A DNA stretch of 10,462 nt from Desulfobacteraceae bacterium. Lineage in GTDB: Bacteria; Desulfobacterota; DSM-4660; Desulfatiglandales; Desulfatiglandaceae. The position numbers were made by a program, and so were the translations under genes. The stretch lies in NCBI GenBank assembly GCA_030589225.1, contig JAUUWD010000026.1, positions 1 to 10,462 on the forward strand, in the 5' to 3' direction. Numbering within the stretch: position 1 is the stretch's first letter; each line of letters begins with the position of its first letter. Below are positions 1 to 6,292 of the stretch, in pieces. Under the pieces are notes generated by a model. It was given only the letters and a program-made list of their open reading frames with translations. It searched no databases and was not told the origin of the DNA.

Positions 1-269
1 CTGATATCTTCGGGATTATCCAGGGTGATGGACTGGAGAAGCTTGACATTATTCGGCTCTAACCGTTCGTAGGCTTCAAAAAGGCCGAATCCGTAAGCAT
101 TTCCGCCGAACCTGCTCTGGATTTGGGTAGGGTGTTTCAGGGCTGGAAAGGTCCCCAAAGGGATATCTGCAGGATTGATCCCCAGGTTTTCGAACTCATC
201 CGGTTTTATGAATTCAAAAGTATCTTCCTGCCAGGAGATTTCTGTGGGAAAGACGTCGGTGGGATCCAT
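1..269 (-). CDS. Unrecognised protein, 5' part only (cut by window edge)
   Basis: This reading frame stays open from the window edge up to a TGA at 348-350. The only standard start codon in the open stretch is the ATG at 267-269, giving 89 visible residues beginning MDPTDVFPTEISWQ and still open at base 1. A weak GGA lies about 8 nt upstream of the ATG. The start is 46 bp after the livF stop on the same strand, so the gene is probably the next member of the transporter operon. The visible part has no signal peptide or membrane segment, is acidic at its beginning, and contains FPALKHPTQIQSRFGGNAYG at about residues 41-60. I do not recognise the family. In related clusters a CoA ligase often follows livF, but this N-terminus does not look like the usual start of a phenylacetate-CoA ligase, so no function is assigned. 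That the frame is a real gene is likely from its codon quality and position. Confidence 0.6.
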   Translation of the reverse strand, partial: MDPTDVFPTEISWQEDTFEFIKPDEFENLGINPADIPLGTFPALKHPTQIQSRFGGNAYGFGLFEAYERLEPNNVKLLQSITLDNPEDI

Positions 270-315
270 CTGAATTCCAGGATTCAGGAAAGCCTTATTG
301 ATATTAATAAAGATT

Positions 316-1119
316 TTAGAGCCAGCGTTTGCGCCTTTTGTAAGACTTCACGTCTTTATAGGACTTGAGCGCCCCAGAGGCTGCTGTACCCAGATAGAAT
401 TCCTTCACATCCGGGTTTTCACGCAGATCTTCCGCATCGCTCTCCATAACAATTTTACCATTCTCCATTACATAACCATAGTGGGCTATCTGGAGGGCCA
501 TATTGGCATTCTGCTCCACGAGCATAAGGGTGGTCCCCAGTTCCTGGTTTACCCGTCTGATAATCTGAAATATCTCTTTGACCAGGAGTGGGGCGAGACC
601 CAAGGATGGCTCATCCAGAAGCAAGAGCCTTGGTTGGGCCATCAGTCCTCTGCCCATAACAAGCATCTGGAGTTCACCGCCACTACAGTAACCTGCCAGG
701 TTCTTTTTTCGTGCGAGCAGGGCTGGAAAATAGTGGTAAACCATTTCAAGGTCTTTTTTAAAAGGCTTTCCCCATCGGGTAGCGGTCCCGACCCTTAGAT
801 TTTCCTCGACAGTCAGATATTTGAATTCCTGCCTTCCTTCAAGGACCTGAATAATCCCTTTTCGTGTGATTTCCTCCGGAGATGAATTCTGAACAGGCTC
901 GCCATCATATTCGATAGAGCCTTCGGTAACCTTTCCATTCTCGGACTTGAGCAGGCCGGAGATTGCCTTTAATGTCGTGGTCTTTCCAGCGCCATTACTG
1001 CCCAAAAGAGAGACGATCTGCCCTTTCTTAATGGTGAGGGATACACCCTTGAGGACCTGTATGACATCAGAGTAAACGACACTGATGTTGTTGATGAGTA
1101 ATCTGATGTTGTTTTCCAT
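316..1119 (-). CDS. livF: Liv-type ABC transporter ATP-binding protein (LivF)
   Basis: Cytoplasmic ATPase that pairs with LivG to power import of branched-chain amino acids or related substrates. From the chosen start it is 267 aa. Visible motifs: Walker A GSNGAGKT at 40-47, Q-loop around Q91, ABC signature CSGGE at 145-149 followed by LQMLVMGRGL, Walker B LLLLDEPSLGL at 165-175, and VEQN at 201-204, where Gln replaces the H-loop His as is usual in LivF. The body ends with KEFYLG at about 244. A basic tail follows, ending YKRRKRWL, which makes the protein about 30 residues longer than a classical LivF. The frame is open to 1218, but the ATG at 1117-1119 has an AAGGAAAAAGG purine stretch about 10 nt upstream and starts where LivF homology starts, so the longer form is rejected. 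It is separated from livM by 243 bp, the widest gap in the importer operon. Confidence 0.93.
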   Translation of the reverse strand: MENNIRLLINNISVVYSDVIQVLKGVSLTIKKGQIVSLLGSNGAGKTTTLKAISGLLKSENGKVTEGSIEYDGEPVQNSSPEEITRKGIIQVLEGRQEFKYLTVEENLRVGTATRWGKPFKKDLEMVYHYFPALLARKKNLAGYCSGGELQMLVMGRGLMAQPRLLLLDEPSLGLAPLLVKEIFQIIRRVNQELGTTLMLVEQNANMALQIAHYGYVMENGKIVMESDAEDLRENPDVKEFYLGTAASGALKSYKDVKSYKRRKRWL

Positions 1120-1138
1120 AATGCCAAACCTTTTTCCT

Positions 1139-1161
1139 TTGGAAAATGGAGTAATGGAGCC
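1139..1161. repeat. Short run of ATGGA-type 8-bp units
   Basis: TTGGAAA, ATGGAGTA and ATGGAGCC follow one another directly upstream of the livF ribosome binding site. The units resemble the ATGGAATA/ATGGAATG run at 10309-10340, which suggests one dispersed low-complexity repeat type in this genome. With only two full units and one partial unit this is a weak call. Confidence 0.35.
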
Positions 1162-1312
1162 CGCCCTGGTGCGATGGACATGAGACGCGCTGCTGTTGCT
1201 GCCGTGCTTTAGTAGCAAAGTCCGTGGTTTTCCGACCTTGCAATTAAGGTCTGGGCCAGGGTATTGGATTAATCACTGCCATATATTGCATTACTTTCTT
1301 TATTTCCAATTC

Positions 1313-1356
1313 AACTTTAGACACTTTAGCGCACTTTAGGCACTTTAGTTCACTTT
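1313..1356. repeat. Tandem ACTTTAG array with 9/10-nt period
   Basis: Four exact ACTTTAG units start at 1314, 1323, 1333 and 1342, and a fifth truncated ACTTT starts at 1352, so spacing alternates 9, 10, 9, 10. Linkers are 2 or 3 nt (AC, CGC, GC, TTC). On the transcribed strand the units read CTAAAGT. The array begins 7 bp after the livM stop codon. Function unknown; it could be a slippage-generated minisatellite or a fragment of a dispersed intergenic repeat. Confidence 0.8.
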
Positions 1357-1362
1357 CACCCG

Positions 1363-2436
1363 TTAATAAGAAAACGGCCACAACCTGAAACTGGAACGAA
1401 CAATGCGCCAAACCTCTGCAAGGCCCTTTGGTTCAAAAATGATAAACAGGACAATCGCCAGACCGAAAACGAACTCCCTGAGAGGCGCTATGGTAATGCC
1501 TATACCAGTGGCGCCGATATTCATGAGATATTGTGTAGCATGGCTCAATACTTCTTCCAGTATGACAATAAAGATCGCACCGAACACAGAACCGGGGATA
1601 CTGCCCAGGCCGCCAATGATGATCATGGCAATAAATATAATGGATAACCATAAATTGAAAGGTTCGGGTGTTATGCTCATCATATAATAGGCATAGAGTG
1701 CGCCGGCAAATCCTGCGTAAAAGGAGCTTATGGCAAATGAGAGCAGTTTATAAGGAAAGATTGGAATTCCCATGCCTTCAGCGGCCCGGTCATTATCGCG
1801 AATGGCGATGAAAGCGCGGCCAAACCTGGTTCGAACCAGGTTGACGGCTATCCAAGTCATCACCACAAGGCAGACAAATATCACGTAATAAAAGGTTCGA
1901 TCGTTACCTAAATCCAGACCAAACAGGGTGGCACCAACTACACTGATGCCTTCGGCGCCTCCCGTGATGCCTTCCCACTGTACAAGCACATATTCAATGA
2001 TGAACTGTCCCGCAAGGGTGGCAATGCAGAGGTAAAGGTGCTTGAGACGGGCCGAAGGAAGGCCAAAGATCATGCCAACGGCTGCAGTAACAAGACCTGC
2101 CGCAGGCACGGCAGCCCAGAAAGGGAACCCCGCCCTGGTGGCCAGTATGGCGGCAGCGTATGCACCCACGCCGAAGAAGGCCCCATGTCCAAGTGAGATC
2201 TGACCTGTATAGCCGATGAGGAGATTGAGACCAATGGCTGCAATGGCATAAATACCGATGGTGTTCAGTATGTAGAGAGCAAATGGGCTACTGATAAAAG
2301 GAATCGGAATCACACCAAAAAGAAGAACAAGACCGATAAGCATCCAAAGCCTGCCAAAGTCGGTTGCAAAGATGGCGAGCTCTTCCAGGTATGATTCCTT
2401 AAAATTCCCACAGGGATGAAATTGCAGCTTCCGCAT
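1363..2436 (-). CDS. livM: Liv-type ABC transporter permease (LivM)
   Basis: Integral inner-membrane permease that forms the translocation channel with LivH. From the ATG at 2434-2436 it is 357 aa, about normal for the family. A hydrophilic N-terminus with CGNFKESY (9-16) precedes multiple hydrophobic segments from about residue 31 onward. Family motifs: GYTGQISLGHGAFFGVGAY at 75-93, the cytoplasmic loop that contacts the ATPase AIRDNDRAAEGMGI at 211-224, GGLGSIPGSVFGA at 275-287, and FEPKGL at 334-339 before a basic tail. Start choice is uncertain: an in-frame ATG at 2458-2460 adds 8 residues, but it has no ribosome binding site and sits against a hairpin. The ATG at 2436 has AAAGG and AGGAA upstream, neither ideally spaced. 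The gene follows livH in the same direction. Confidence 0.92.
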   Translation of the reverse strand: MRKLQFHPCGNFKESYLEELAIFATDFGRLWMLIGLVLLFGVIPIPFISSPFALYILNTIGIYAIAAIGLNLLIGYTGQISLGHGAFFGVGAYAAAILATRAGFPFWAAVPAAGLVTAAVGMIFGLPSARLKHLYLCIATLAGQFIIEYVLVQWEGITGGAEGISVVGATLFGLDLGNDRTFYYVIFVCLVVMTWIAVNLVRTRFGRAFIAIRDNDRAAEGMGIPIFPYKLLSFAISSFYAGFAGALYAYYMMSITPEPFNLWLSIIFIAMIIIGGLGSIPGSVFGAIFIVILEEVLSHATQYLMNIGATGIGITIAPLREFVFGLAIVLFIIFEPKGLAEVWRIVRSSFRLWPFSY

Positions 2437-2458
2437 ATTCCTGATTACCTTTCTCTTC

Positions 2459-2481
2459 ATAAGATCGCGAAGCGATTTTAT
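2459..2481 (-). repeat. Hairpin repeat, copy A (at livH stop)
   Basis: An inverted repeat with arms 2459-2468 and 2472-2481 (10 bp, one G-T wobble) and a 3-nt loop GAA. On the + strand the arms read ATAAGATCGC and GCGATTTTAT. The TAA stop of livH (2478-2480) lies inside the downstream arm. A near-identical hairpin lies at 5431-5455, just after livG. No T-run follows on the minus strand, so it is not a classical terminator. Confidence 0.75.
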
Positions 2482-3356
2482 ACACGCTCTATTTCCACCA
2501 GCCCAAAAAGACCATAAGGTCTTACCATGAGAATAAAGACAAGTACAATATAAGGGATAATTTCCCGCAAAGAGGTGGAGATATATCCTCCCGTAAAAGT
2601 CTCCAGTAAACCGATAATAATACCACCTAAAATGGCCCCACCAATACTGTCAAGTCCACCCAAAATAACCACTGGGAATACTTTGAGGCCTATGCCGCTC
2701 AAATTATGTACATTGACACCGTTGATGATGCCCAGTACAATGCCGCTCATGGCACAAACCAAGGCCGCTATGGCCCAGGAGAGCGCAAAGACCCTTCTAA
2801 CGTGAACGCCTAAAGAAAGGGCAGCAGGCTGATTGTCGGCTACCGATCTCATGTAGATACCCTGGGAAGAGTATTTAAAGAAGAAACCGAACAGGATAAG
2901 AAAGACGATTCCAATAATAAGGGCTGCGACATAAACAGAGGGAACTTGAATGGTTCCCAACTGAAGGGAAAGACCCTCGGGCAAGAATTCGGGATAATCA
3001 TGAATATCGCCCCCGAAGACAAACAACAATAAGCCCTTGAACATGGCCGCCAAACCCACGGTCAGCATGATAACCTCAATCAGTGCTTCCCCGATCAGGG
3101 GACGCAAGAAAAGCCGTTCAACAATAAAACCGAGGGCAAAGCTCCCAACTAGTGTCAACGCGAAAGCGAGTACTATGGGCAGCTTGGCCCAGGCAGACAG
3201 GACAAGAAACAGAAAGGCGCCTATGGCAAGAAGCTCCCCATGGGCAAAGTTCAGGACGCTGCTTGACTTAAAGATCATGACAAATCCCAGTGCGGAAAGT
3301 GCATAGAGAAATCCGAGGGAAATACCATTCACGAGAAGTTGAAGGAAGAATTCCAT
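2478..3356 (-). CDS. livH: Liv-type ABC transporter permease (LivH)
   Basis: Integral inner-membrane permease, partner of LivM. The protein is 292 aa, the usual length for LivH, and mostly hydrophobic. Motifs: VLNFAHGELLAIGAF at 34-48, the loop that docks to the ATPase RSVADNQPAALSLGV at 170-184, PVVILGGLDSIGGAILGG at 228-245, and VRPYGLFG at 278-285 at the C-terminus. The frame is open to an ATG at 3386, which would overlap the acyl-CoA synthetase end. However, a strong AAGGAGG (3368-3374) stands 11 nt before the ATG at 3354-3356, and MEFFLQLLVNG is a typical LivH beginning, so the shorter form is chosen. Its stop codon lies within a hairpin shared with the region after livG. Confidence 0.94.
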   Translation of the reverse strand: MEFFLQLLVNGISLGFLYALSALGFVMIFKSSSVLNFAHGELLAIGAFLFLVLSAWAKLPIVLAFALTLVGSFALGFIVERLFLRPLIGEALIEVIMLTVGLAAMFKGLLLFVFGGDIHDYPEFLPEGLSLQLGTIQVPSVYVAALIIGIVFLILFGFFFKYSSQGIYMRSVADNQPAALSLGVHVRRVFALSWAIAALVCAMSGIVLGIINGVNVHNLSGIGLKVFPVVILGGLDSIGGAILGGIIIGLLETFTGGYISTSLREIIPYIVLVFILMVRPYGLFGLVEIERV

Positions 3357-3367
3357 GACCGGATGAG

Positions 3368-3374
3368 CCTCCTT
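3368..3374 (-). promoter_or_regulatory. Ribosome binding site of livH
   Basis: AAGGAGG on the minus strand, 11 nt upstream of the ATG at 3354-3356. It decides against the longer start at 3386, which would lie upstream of this site. It sits just after the stop codon of the acyl-CoA synthetase. Confidence 0.75.
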
Positions 3375-3378
3375 GATA

Positions 3379-5328
3379 TTATACATCTACTATTCTAACG
3401 GTTGTTTCAATAGTCCCTACGTGACCATCCCTGTACCGAACCTTACCTTTGATGTCCAATTCAGTCTTATCTGAGTACATGGCATTTATAAGGTCTTGGT
3501 ACTGGTCAAAAACAAATTTTCTTCTCACCTTGAATGTCCTGGTAAGCTCTTCGTCGTCTGCATCCAGCAATTTGTACAGCAGGATAATTTTGACAAGCTG
3601 CATGGGTTTGGGCAATTGGGTGTTGACTTCACGGACTTCCCCTCGGATCATTTCTTCAACAGCCGGCTGCTGGGAAAGATCGGTATAGGTGGTGTAAGGA
3701 ATTTTTCTCTCTTCTGCCCAGTTGCCGACGTTTCCAAAGTCAATATTTATGAAAGCAGTTAGGTAATCCTGCCCTTCCCCCCAGATAACGGCTTCCGTTA
3801 TATAAGGGCTGAACTTTAACCTTGTCTCTATAAAATCAGGTGAAAAGGCCTCACCCTCTTTTGTGCGCATAATATCCTGTTTTCGACCGATGATAAGGAG
3901 GTGTCCATCATCATCAAAATAACCCGCGTCCCCTGTATAAAACCAGCCGTCTTTCAACATCTCTGCTGTGTCTTCAGGGTTTTCATAATAGCCGACAAAG
4001 TTAGACTTGCTCGCAACCAGGACTTCCTGATCCTCAGTAATTTTGATCTCGGTTCGCGGAAGGGCGGTTCCCACGGTCTCCGGTTTCACCTCATCATCGG
4101 GTTGTACCTGAAAGATTCCACCTGCTTCTGTCAGCCCATAGCACTGTTTCAGGTTCAGGCCATTTGCCCTGAAAAACCTAATCACGTCCGGGCTTATGGG
4201 GTGCCCTCCTGTGTAAGCACCGCGAAACCCTAGACATCCCACGCGATCCATTAGGGGCCGCGATACGATTCGGGTGGCCAGCCGGCTCAGGATTTTTAGC
4301 TTAGTGGGGACAGGTTTTTTCTGTGATTCCAGGTCCACTACGGCTCCACCTATTTTCTGGGACATGTTATAAAGGGCGCGCTTTATGAGCCCTGCATCAG
4401 CTATTTTGACCCTGATCTTGGAAGCGAGATCTTCCCAGAATCTGGAGGAAGTGACGATGACGGTGGGACCTATTTCCCTGAAATCCTCCACAGCAGTTTC
4501 AAAGGTTTCGGGAAAGTTCATTGCCATGCCACCGGACAGGGTGATCCCTACGCCCCACATCTGGTCGACAATCCAGGCAGTAGGGGTAATGGAAATCCAG
4601 TTGTCTCCAATGCCGATGGGAGCAGTCTCCAGCCACTTGCGGGCCATTTCAGTGAAGTTTTCGTGGCTCAACATGACCAGTTTGGGTTCCCCGGTTGTGC
4701 CGGATGTCATTAGCATGAGTGCTACATCATTGGGCTTTCCTTCCCAGAGTTCCTTGAAAAAAAGCTCGGGCTGCTCTTTGTCAAGTTCTTCACCCAGTTC
4801 GAGCAGTTGAGCAAAGCTGATGAGCCAGGGATCATCTCTGTAGGTTCTCATGCCGGTAGGATCCACATAAATAAGTCCCCTGACATGTGGAAGATCATCC
4901 CGGCAGGAGAGAACCTTGTCAACCTGTTCCTGGTCCTGGGCAAAGACGTAAGCTGCATGGAAACGTTTGAGCCCTAAGGCCTGCTCTTTGGCGACTGCGG
5001 AGGTGAACAAGGGCACCGTCACTGCACCCAAAGACTGGGCACCCAGTTCACTGAAAAGCCATTCAGGGTGATTGTCGAGGATTAGCCCGACATTTTCACC
5101 TCTCTTAAGACCAAGTGAAATCAACCCTAAGGCAACAAACTTTGTATAACGAAGATAGTCTCTCCAATCGTAGGCCTGCCATATGCCGTAAGCCTTTTCC
5201 CGGATGGCAATTTTGTCCGATCCCAACCGCTCTGCCTGTCTCGAGAGGATCTGAGGGAATGTATACTGGCCCAAGGTCGATAAAGTCTCTTCGTCGATAC
5301 GGTCTATTCTAAAATCGGTGGCATTCAT
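3379..5328 (-). CDS. AMP-forming long-chain-type acyl-CoA synthetase
   Basis: ANL-superfamily enzyme expected to make acyl-CoA from a carboxylic acid, CoA and ATP through an acyl-adenylate. From the ATG at 5326-5328 it is 649 aa, within the range of bacterial long-chain acyl-CoA synthetases. Motifs: phosphate-binding loop LMTSGTTGEPK at 206-216, QCYGLTEAGG at 395-404, GWFYTGD at 461-467, the hinge GRKQDIM at 481-487, and a C-terminal LTRTFKVRRKF at 595-605 whose K600 is the probable adenylation Lys. The usual GGAP-type segment reads TGGHPIS at 373-379. It lies between livG and livH, so it is probably cotranscribed with the importer and may activate the imported acid. No signal peptide or membrane segment is visible. 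A TTG at 5368-5370 would add 14 residues, but the ATG is preferred; neither has a strong ribosome binding site. Substrate chain type cannot be read from the sequence. Confidence 0.93.
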   Translation of the reverse strand: MNATDFRIDRIDEETLSTLGQYTFPQILSRQAERLGSDKIAIREKAYGIWQAYDWRDYLRYTKFVALGLISLGLKRGENVGLILDNHPEWLFSELGAQSLGAVTVPLFTSAVAKEQALGLKRFHAAYVFAQDQEQVDKVLSCRDDLPHVRGLIYVDPTGMRTYRDDPWLISFAQLLELGEELDKEQPELFFKELWEGKPNDVALMLMTSGTTGEPKLVMLSHENFTEMARKWLETAPIGIGDNWISITPTAWIVDQMWGVGITLSGGMAMNFPETFETAVEDFREIGPTVIVTSSRFWEDLASKIRVKIADAGLIKRALYNMSQKIGGAVVDLESQKKPVPTKLKILSRLATRIVSRPLMDRVGCLGFRGAYTGGHPISPDVIRFFRANGLNLKQCYGLTEAGGIFQVQPDDEVKPETVGTALPRTEIKITEDQEVLVASKSNFVGYYENPEDTAEMLKDGWFYTGDAGYFDDDGHLLIIGRKQDIMRTKEGEAFSPDFIETRLKFSPYITEAVIWGEGQDYLTAFINIDFGNVGNWAEERKIPYTTYTDLSQQPAVEEMIRGEVREVNTQLPKPMQLVKIILLYKLLDADDEELTRTFKVRRKFVFDQYQDLINAMYSDKTELDIKGKVRYRDGHVGTIETTVRIVDV

Positions 5329-5407
5329 TTTTCTTGTTGGTTTCAGTTGAGTTGGCAAAAGGACACTCAACTCTTACCAAATTTGTTTGGGAAGTTCCTT
5401 TTTTGAG

Positions 5408-5423
5408 CGGCGAAGTCCCGCCG
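5408..5423. repeat. Small GC-rich inverted repeat upstream of the synthetase
   Basis: CGGCG (5408-5412) pairs with CGCCG (5419-5423) around a 6-nt loop. On the minus strand it is followed by an A-run, not a T-run, so it is not a terminator for livG. It lies between the hairpin repeat at 5431-5455 and the synthetase start. Confidence 0.4.
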
Positions 5424-5430
5424 ATGATTG

Positions 5431-5455
5431 TATAAAATCGCAAAGCGATTTTATG
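5431..5455 (-). repeat. Hairpin repeat, copy B (after livG stop)
   Basis: Perfect 10-bp arms 5432-5441 and 5445-5454 with an AAA loop, extendable by a T-G pair at the ends. The + strand arms read ATAAAATCGC and GCGATTTTAT. It begins 6 nt after the livG stop codon in the direction of transcription. Compared with the hairpin at 2459-2481, only one stem base, one loop base and an end base differ. It may act as an RNA stem at gene ends within the operon, or be a small dispersed palindromic repeat. Confidence 0.8.
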
Positions 5456-5461
5456 ATTAAA

Positions 5462-6292
5462 TTAATCAATTTTGGAGGTGTCTCCAAGATATGCCTTGAT
5501 CACTTGGGGGTGGTTTTGAACAAAATCAGGGGATCCTTCTGCTAATTTGACCCCAAAGTCGAGCACCATAACTCTCTCGGAGATACTCATCACCACGGAC
5601 ATGTCATGTTCCACCAGAATCATGGTCTGGCTCCATGCCTTGTTCAACTCCATTAAGAACCTGACCATATCCTCTTTTTCCTCAAGTGTCATCCCGGCAA
5701 AAGGTTCATCAAGTACCAGAAGTTTTGGTTCCAGCGCCAGTGCTCGACCCAGCTCAACGCGCTTCCGCATCCCATAAGGAAGAGAACCTACGAGTTGTTT
5801 CCGGAGCGACTGCATTTCCAGAAAATCGATCAGCTCTTCCAGGACCTTGCGGTGACGGACTTCTTCGTTTCGAACAGACTTGAGGAAAAGAGATGCCCGT
5901 CCGACATTATAATTGCAGTGAACATGACGGGCTAATAACATATTGGACAGCACCGTCATGCCCGGGAAAAGCTCAATATTCTGATAGGTCCTGCCGATTC
6001 CTCTCTTGGTGAGATGATGGGTTGAGAGATGGGTAATATCCTCTCCATTAAAAAAAATTTGGCCCTCTTGAGGTTTGTAGTAACCGGTAATGCAGTTTAA
6101 CAGGCTTGTCTTGCCGGCGCCATTTGGACCGATTATGGCAACCAGCTCGCCCGTTCGCACTGAAAGATCAATCTTATTGAGGGCCGTGATTCCACCAAAC
6201 TTCAATGTAAGATTCTTCACCTCCAGCTCCGCCCGTTTTTCTTCAGGACGGGCGGAGGCGAAGATACTCGGTTCGCCGCGAAAGGCCTTCAT
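5462..6292 (-). CDS. livG: Liv-type ABC transporter ATP-binding protein (LivG)
   Basis: Cytoplasmic ATPase of the importer, partner of LivF. It is 276 aa, slightly longer than usual because about 20 hydrophilic residues precede the ABC domain, which begins at LEVKNLTLKFGG (23-34). Motifs: Walker A GPNGAGKT at 55-62, Q-loop Q104 (RTYQNIELF), the LivG-type signature LPYGMRKRVELGRALA at 171-186 in place of LSGGQ, Walker B LLVLDEPFAGM at 191-201, and H-loop H229 (VEHD). It ends with KAYLGDTSKID. The ATG overlaps the stop of the binding-protein gene in an ATGA arrangement (6289-6292), and no clear Shine-Dalgarno is seen, so translation is probably coupled. The next gene downstream is the acyl-CoA synthetase rather than a permease. 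Confidence 0.95.
   Translation of the reverse strand: MKAFRGEPSIFASARPEEKRAELEVKNLTLKFGGITALNKIDLSVRTGELVAIIGPNGAGKTSLLNCITGYYKPQEGQIFFNGEDITHLSTHHLTKRGIGRTYQNIELFPGMTVLSNMLLARHVHCNYNVGRASLFLKSVRNEEVRHRKVLEELIDFLEMQSLRKQLVGSLPYGMRKRVELGRALALEPKLLVLDEPFAGMTLEEKEDMVRFLMELNKAWSQTMILVEHDMSVVMSISERVMVLDFGVKLAEGSPDFVQNHPQVIKAYLGDTSKID

Larger units (their letters stand above)
1120..1362 (-). other. livM-livF intergenic region (243 bp)
   Basis: No convincing gene lies here; an in-frame upstream extension of livF (1120-1218) is probably untranslated. Seen in it: the livF ribosome binding region (about 1129-1140), a short stretch of 8-bp ATGGA-type units (1139-1161), a small inverted repeat GACCTT/AAGGTC (1234-1239 with 1246-1251, 6-nt loop), and the periodic ACTTTAG array (1313-1356). 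I see no clear -35/-10 pair. Elsewhere in the importer operon the gaps are 133 bp or less, so this gap may have been widened by insertion of repeat sequence. Confidence 0.6.

Noticed and set aside
298..798. Open frame on the + strand opposite livF
   Set aside because: It lies opposite a gene with complete ABC ATPase motifs, and its translation has no recognisable domain; it is a shadow. The same applies to the other + strand frames across the window, for example 3901-4233, 4385-4810, 8444-8809 and 9414-9761.
1120..1218. Longer livF start at 1218
   Set aside because: The added 33 residues show no family similarity and overlap short repeats, while the ATG at 1119 has a purine-rich ribosome binding stretch and matches the expected LivF N-terminus.
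1313..1356. CRISPR array
   Set aside because: Units are only 7 nt with 2-3-nt linkers; there are no spacers of CRISPR length and no cas genes.
2459..2481. Intrinsic terminator after livH
   Set aside because: The stem overlaps the stop codon and no T-run follows on the minus strand; livM continues 41 bp later in the same direction.
3357..3386. livH start at 3386 overlapping the synthetase gene
   Set aside because: The AAGGAGG at 3368-3374 lies inside this extension and points to the ATG at 3356.
5408..5455. Terminator between livG and the synthetase
   Set aside because: Neither hairpin is followed by a T-run on the minus strand; the downstream sequence is A-rich.
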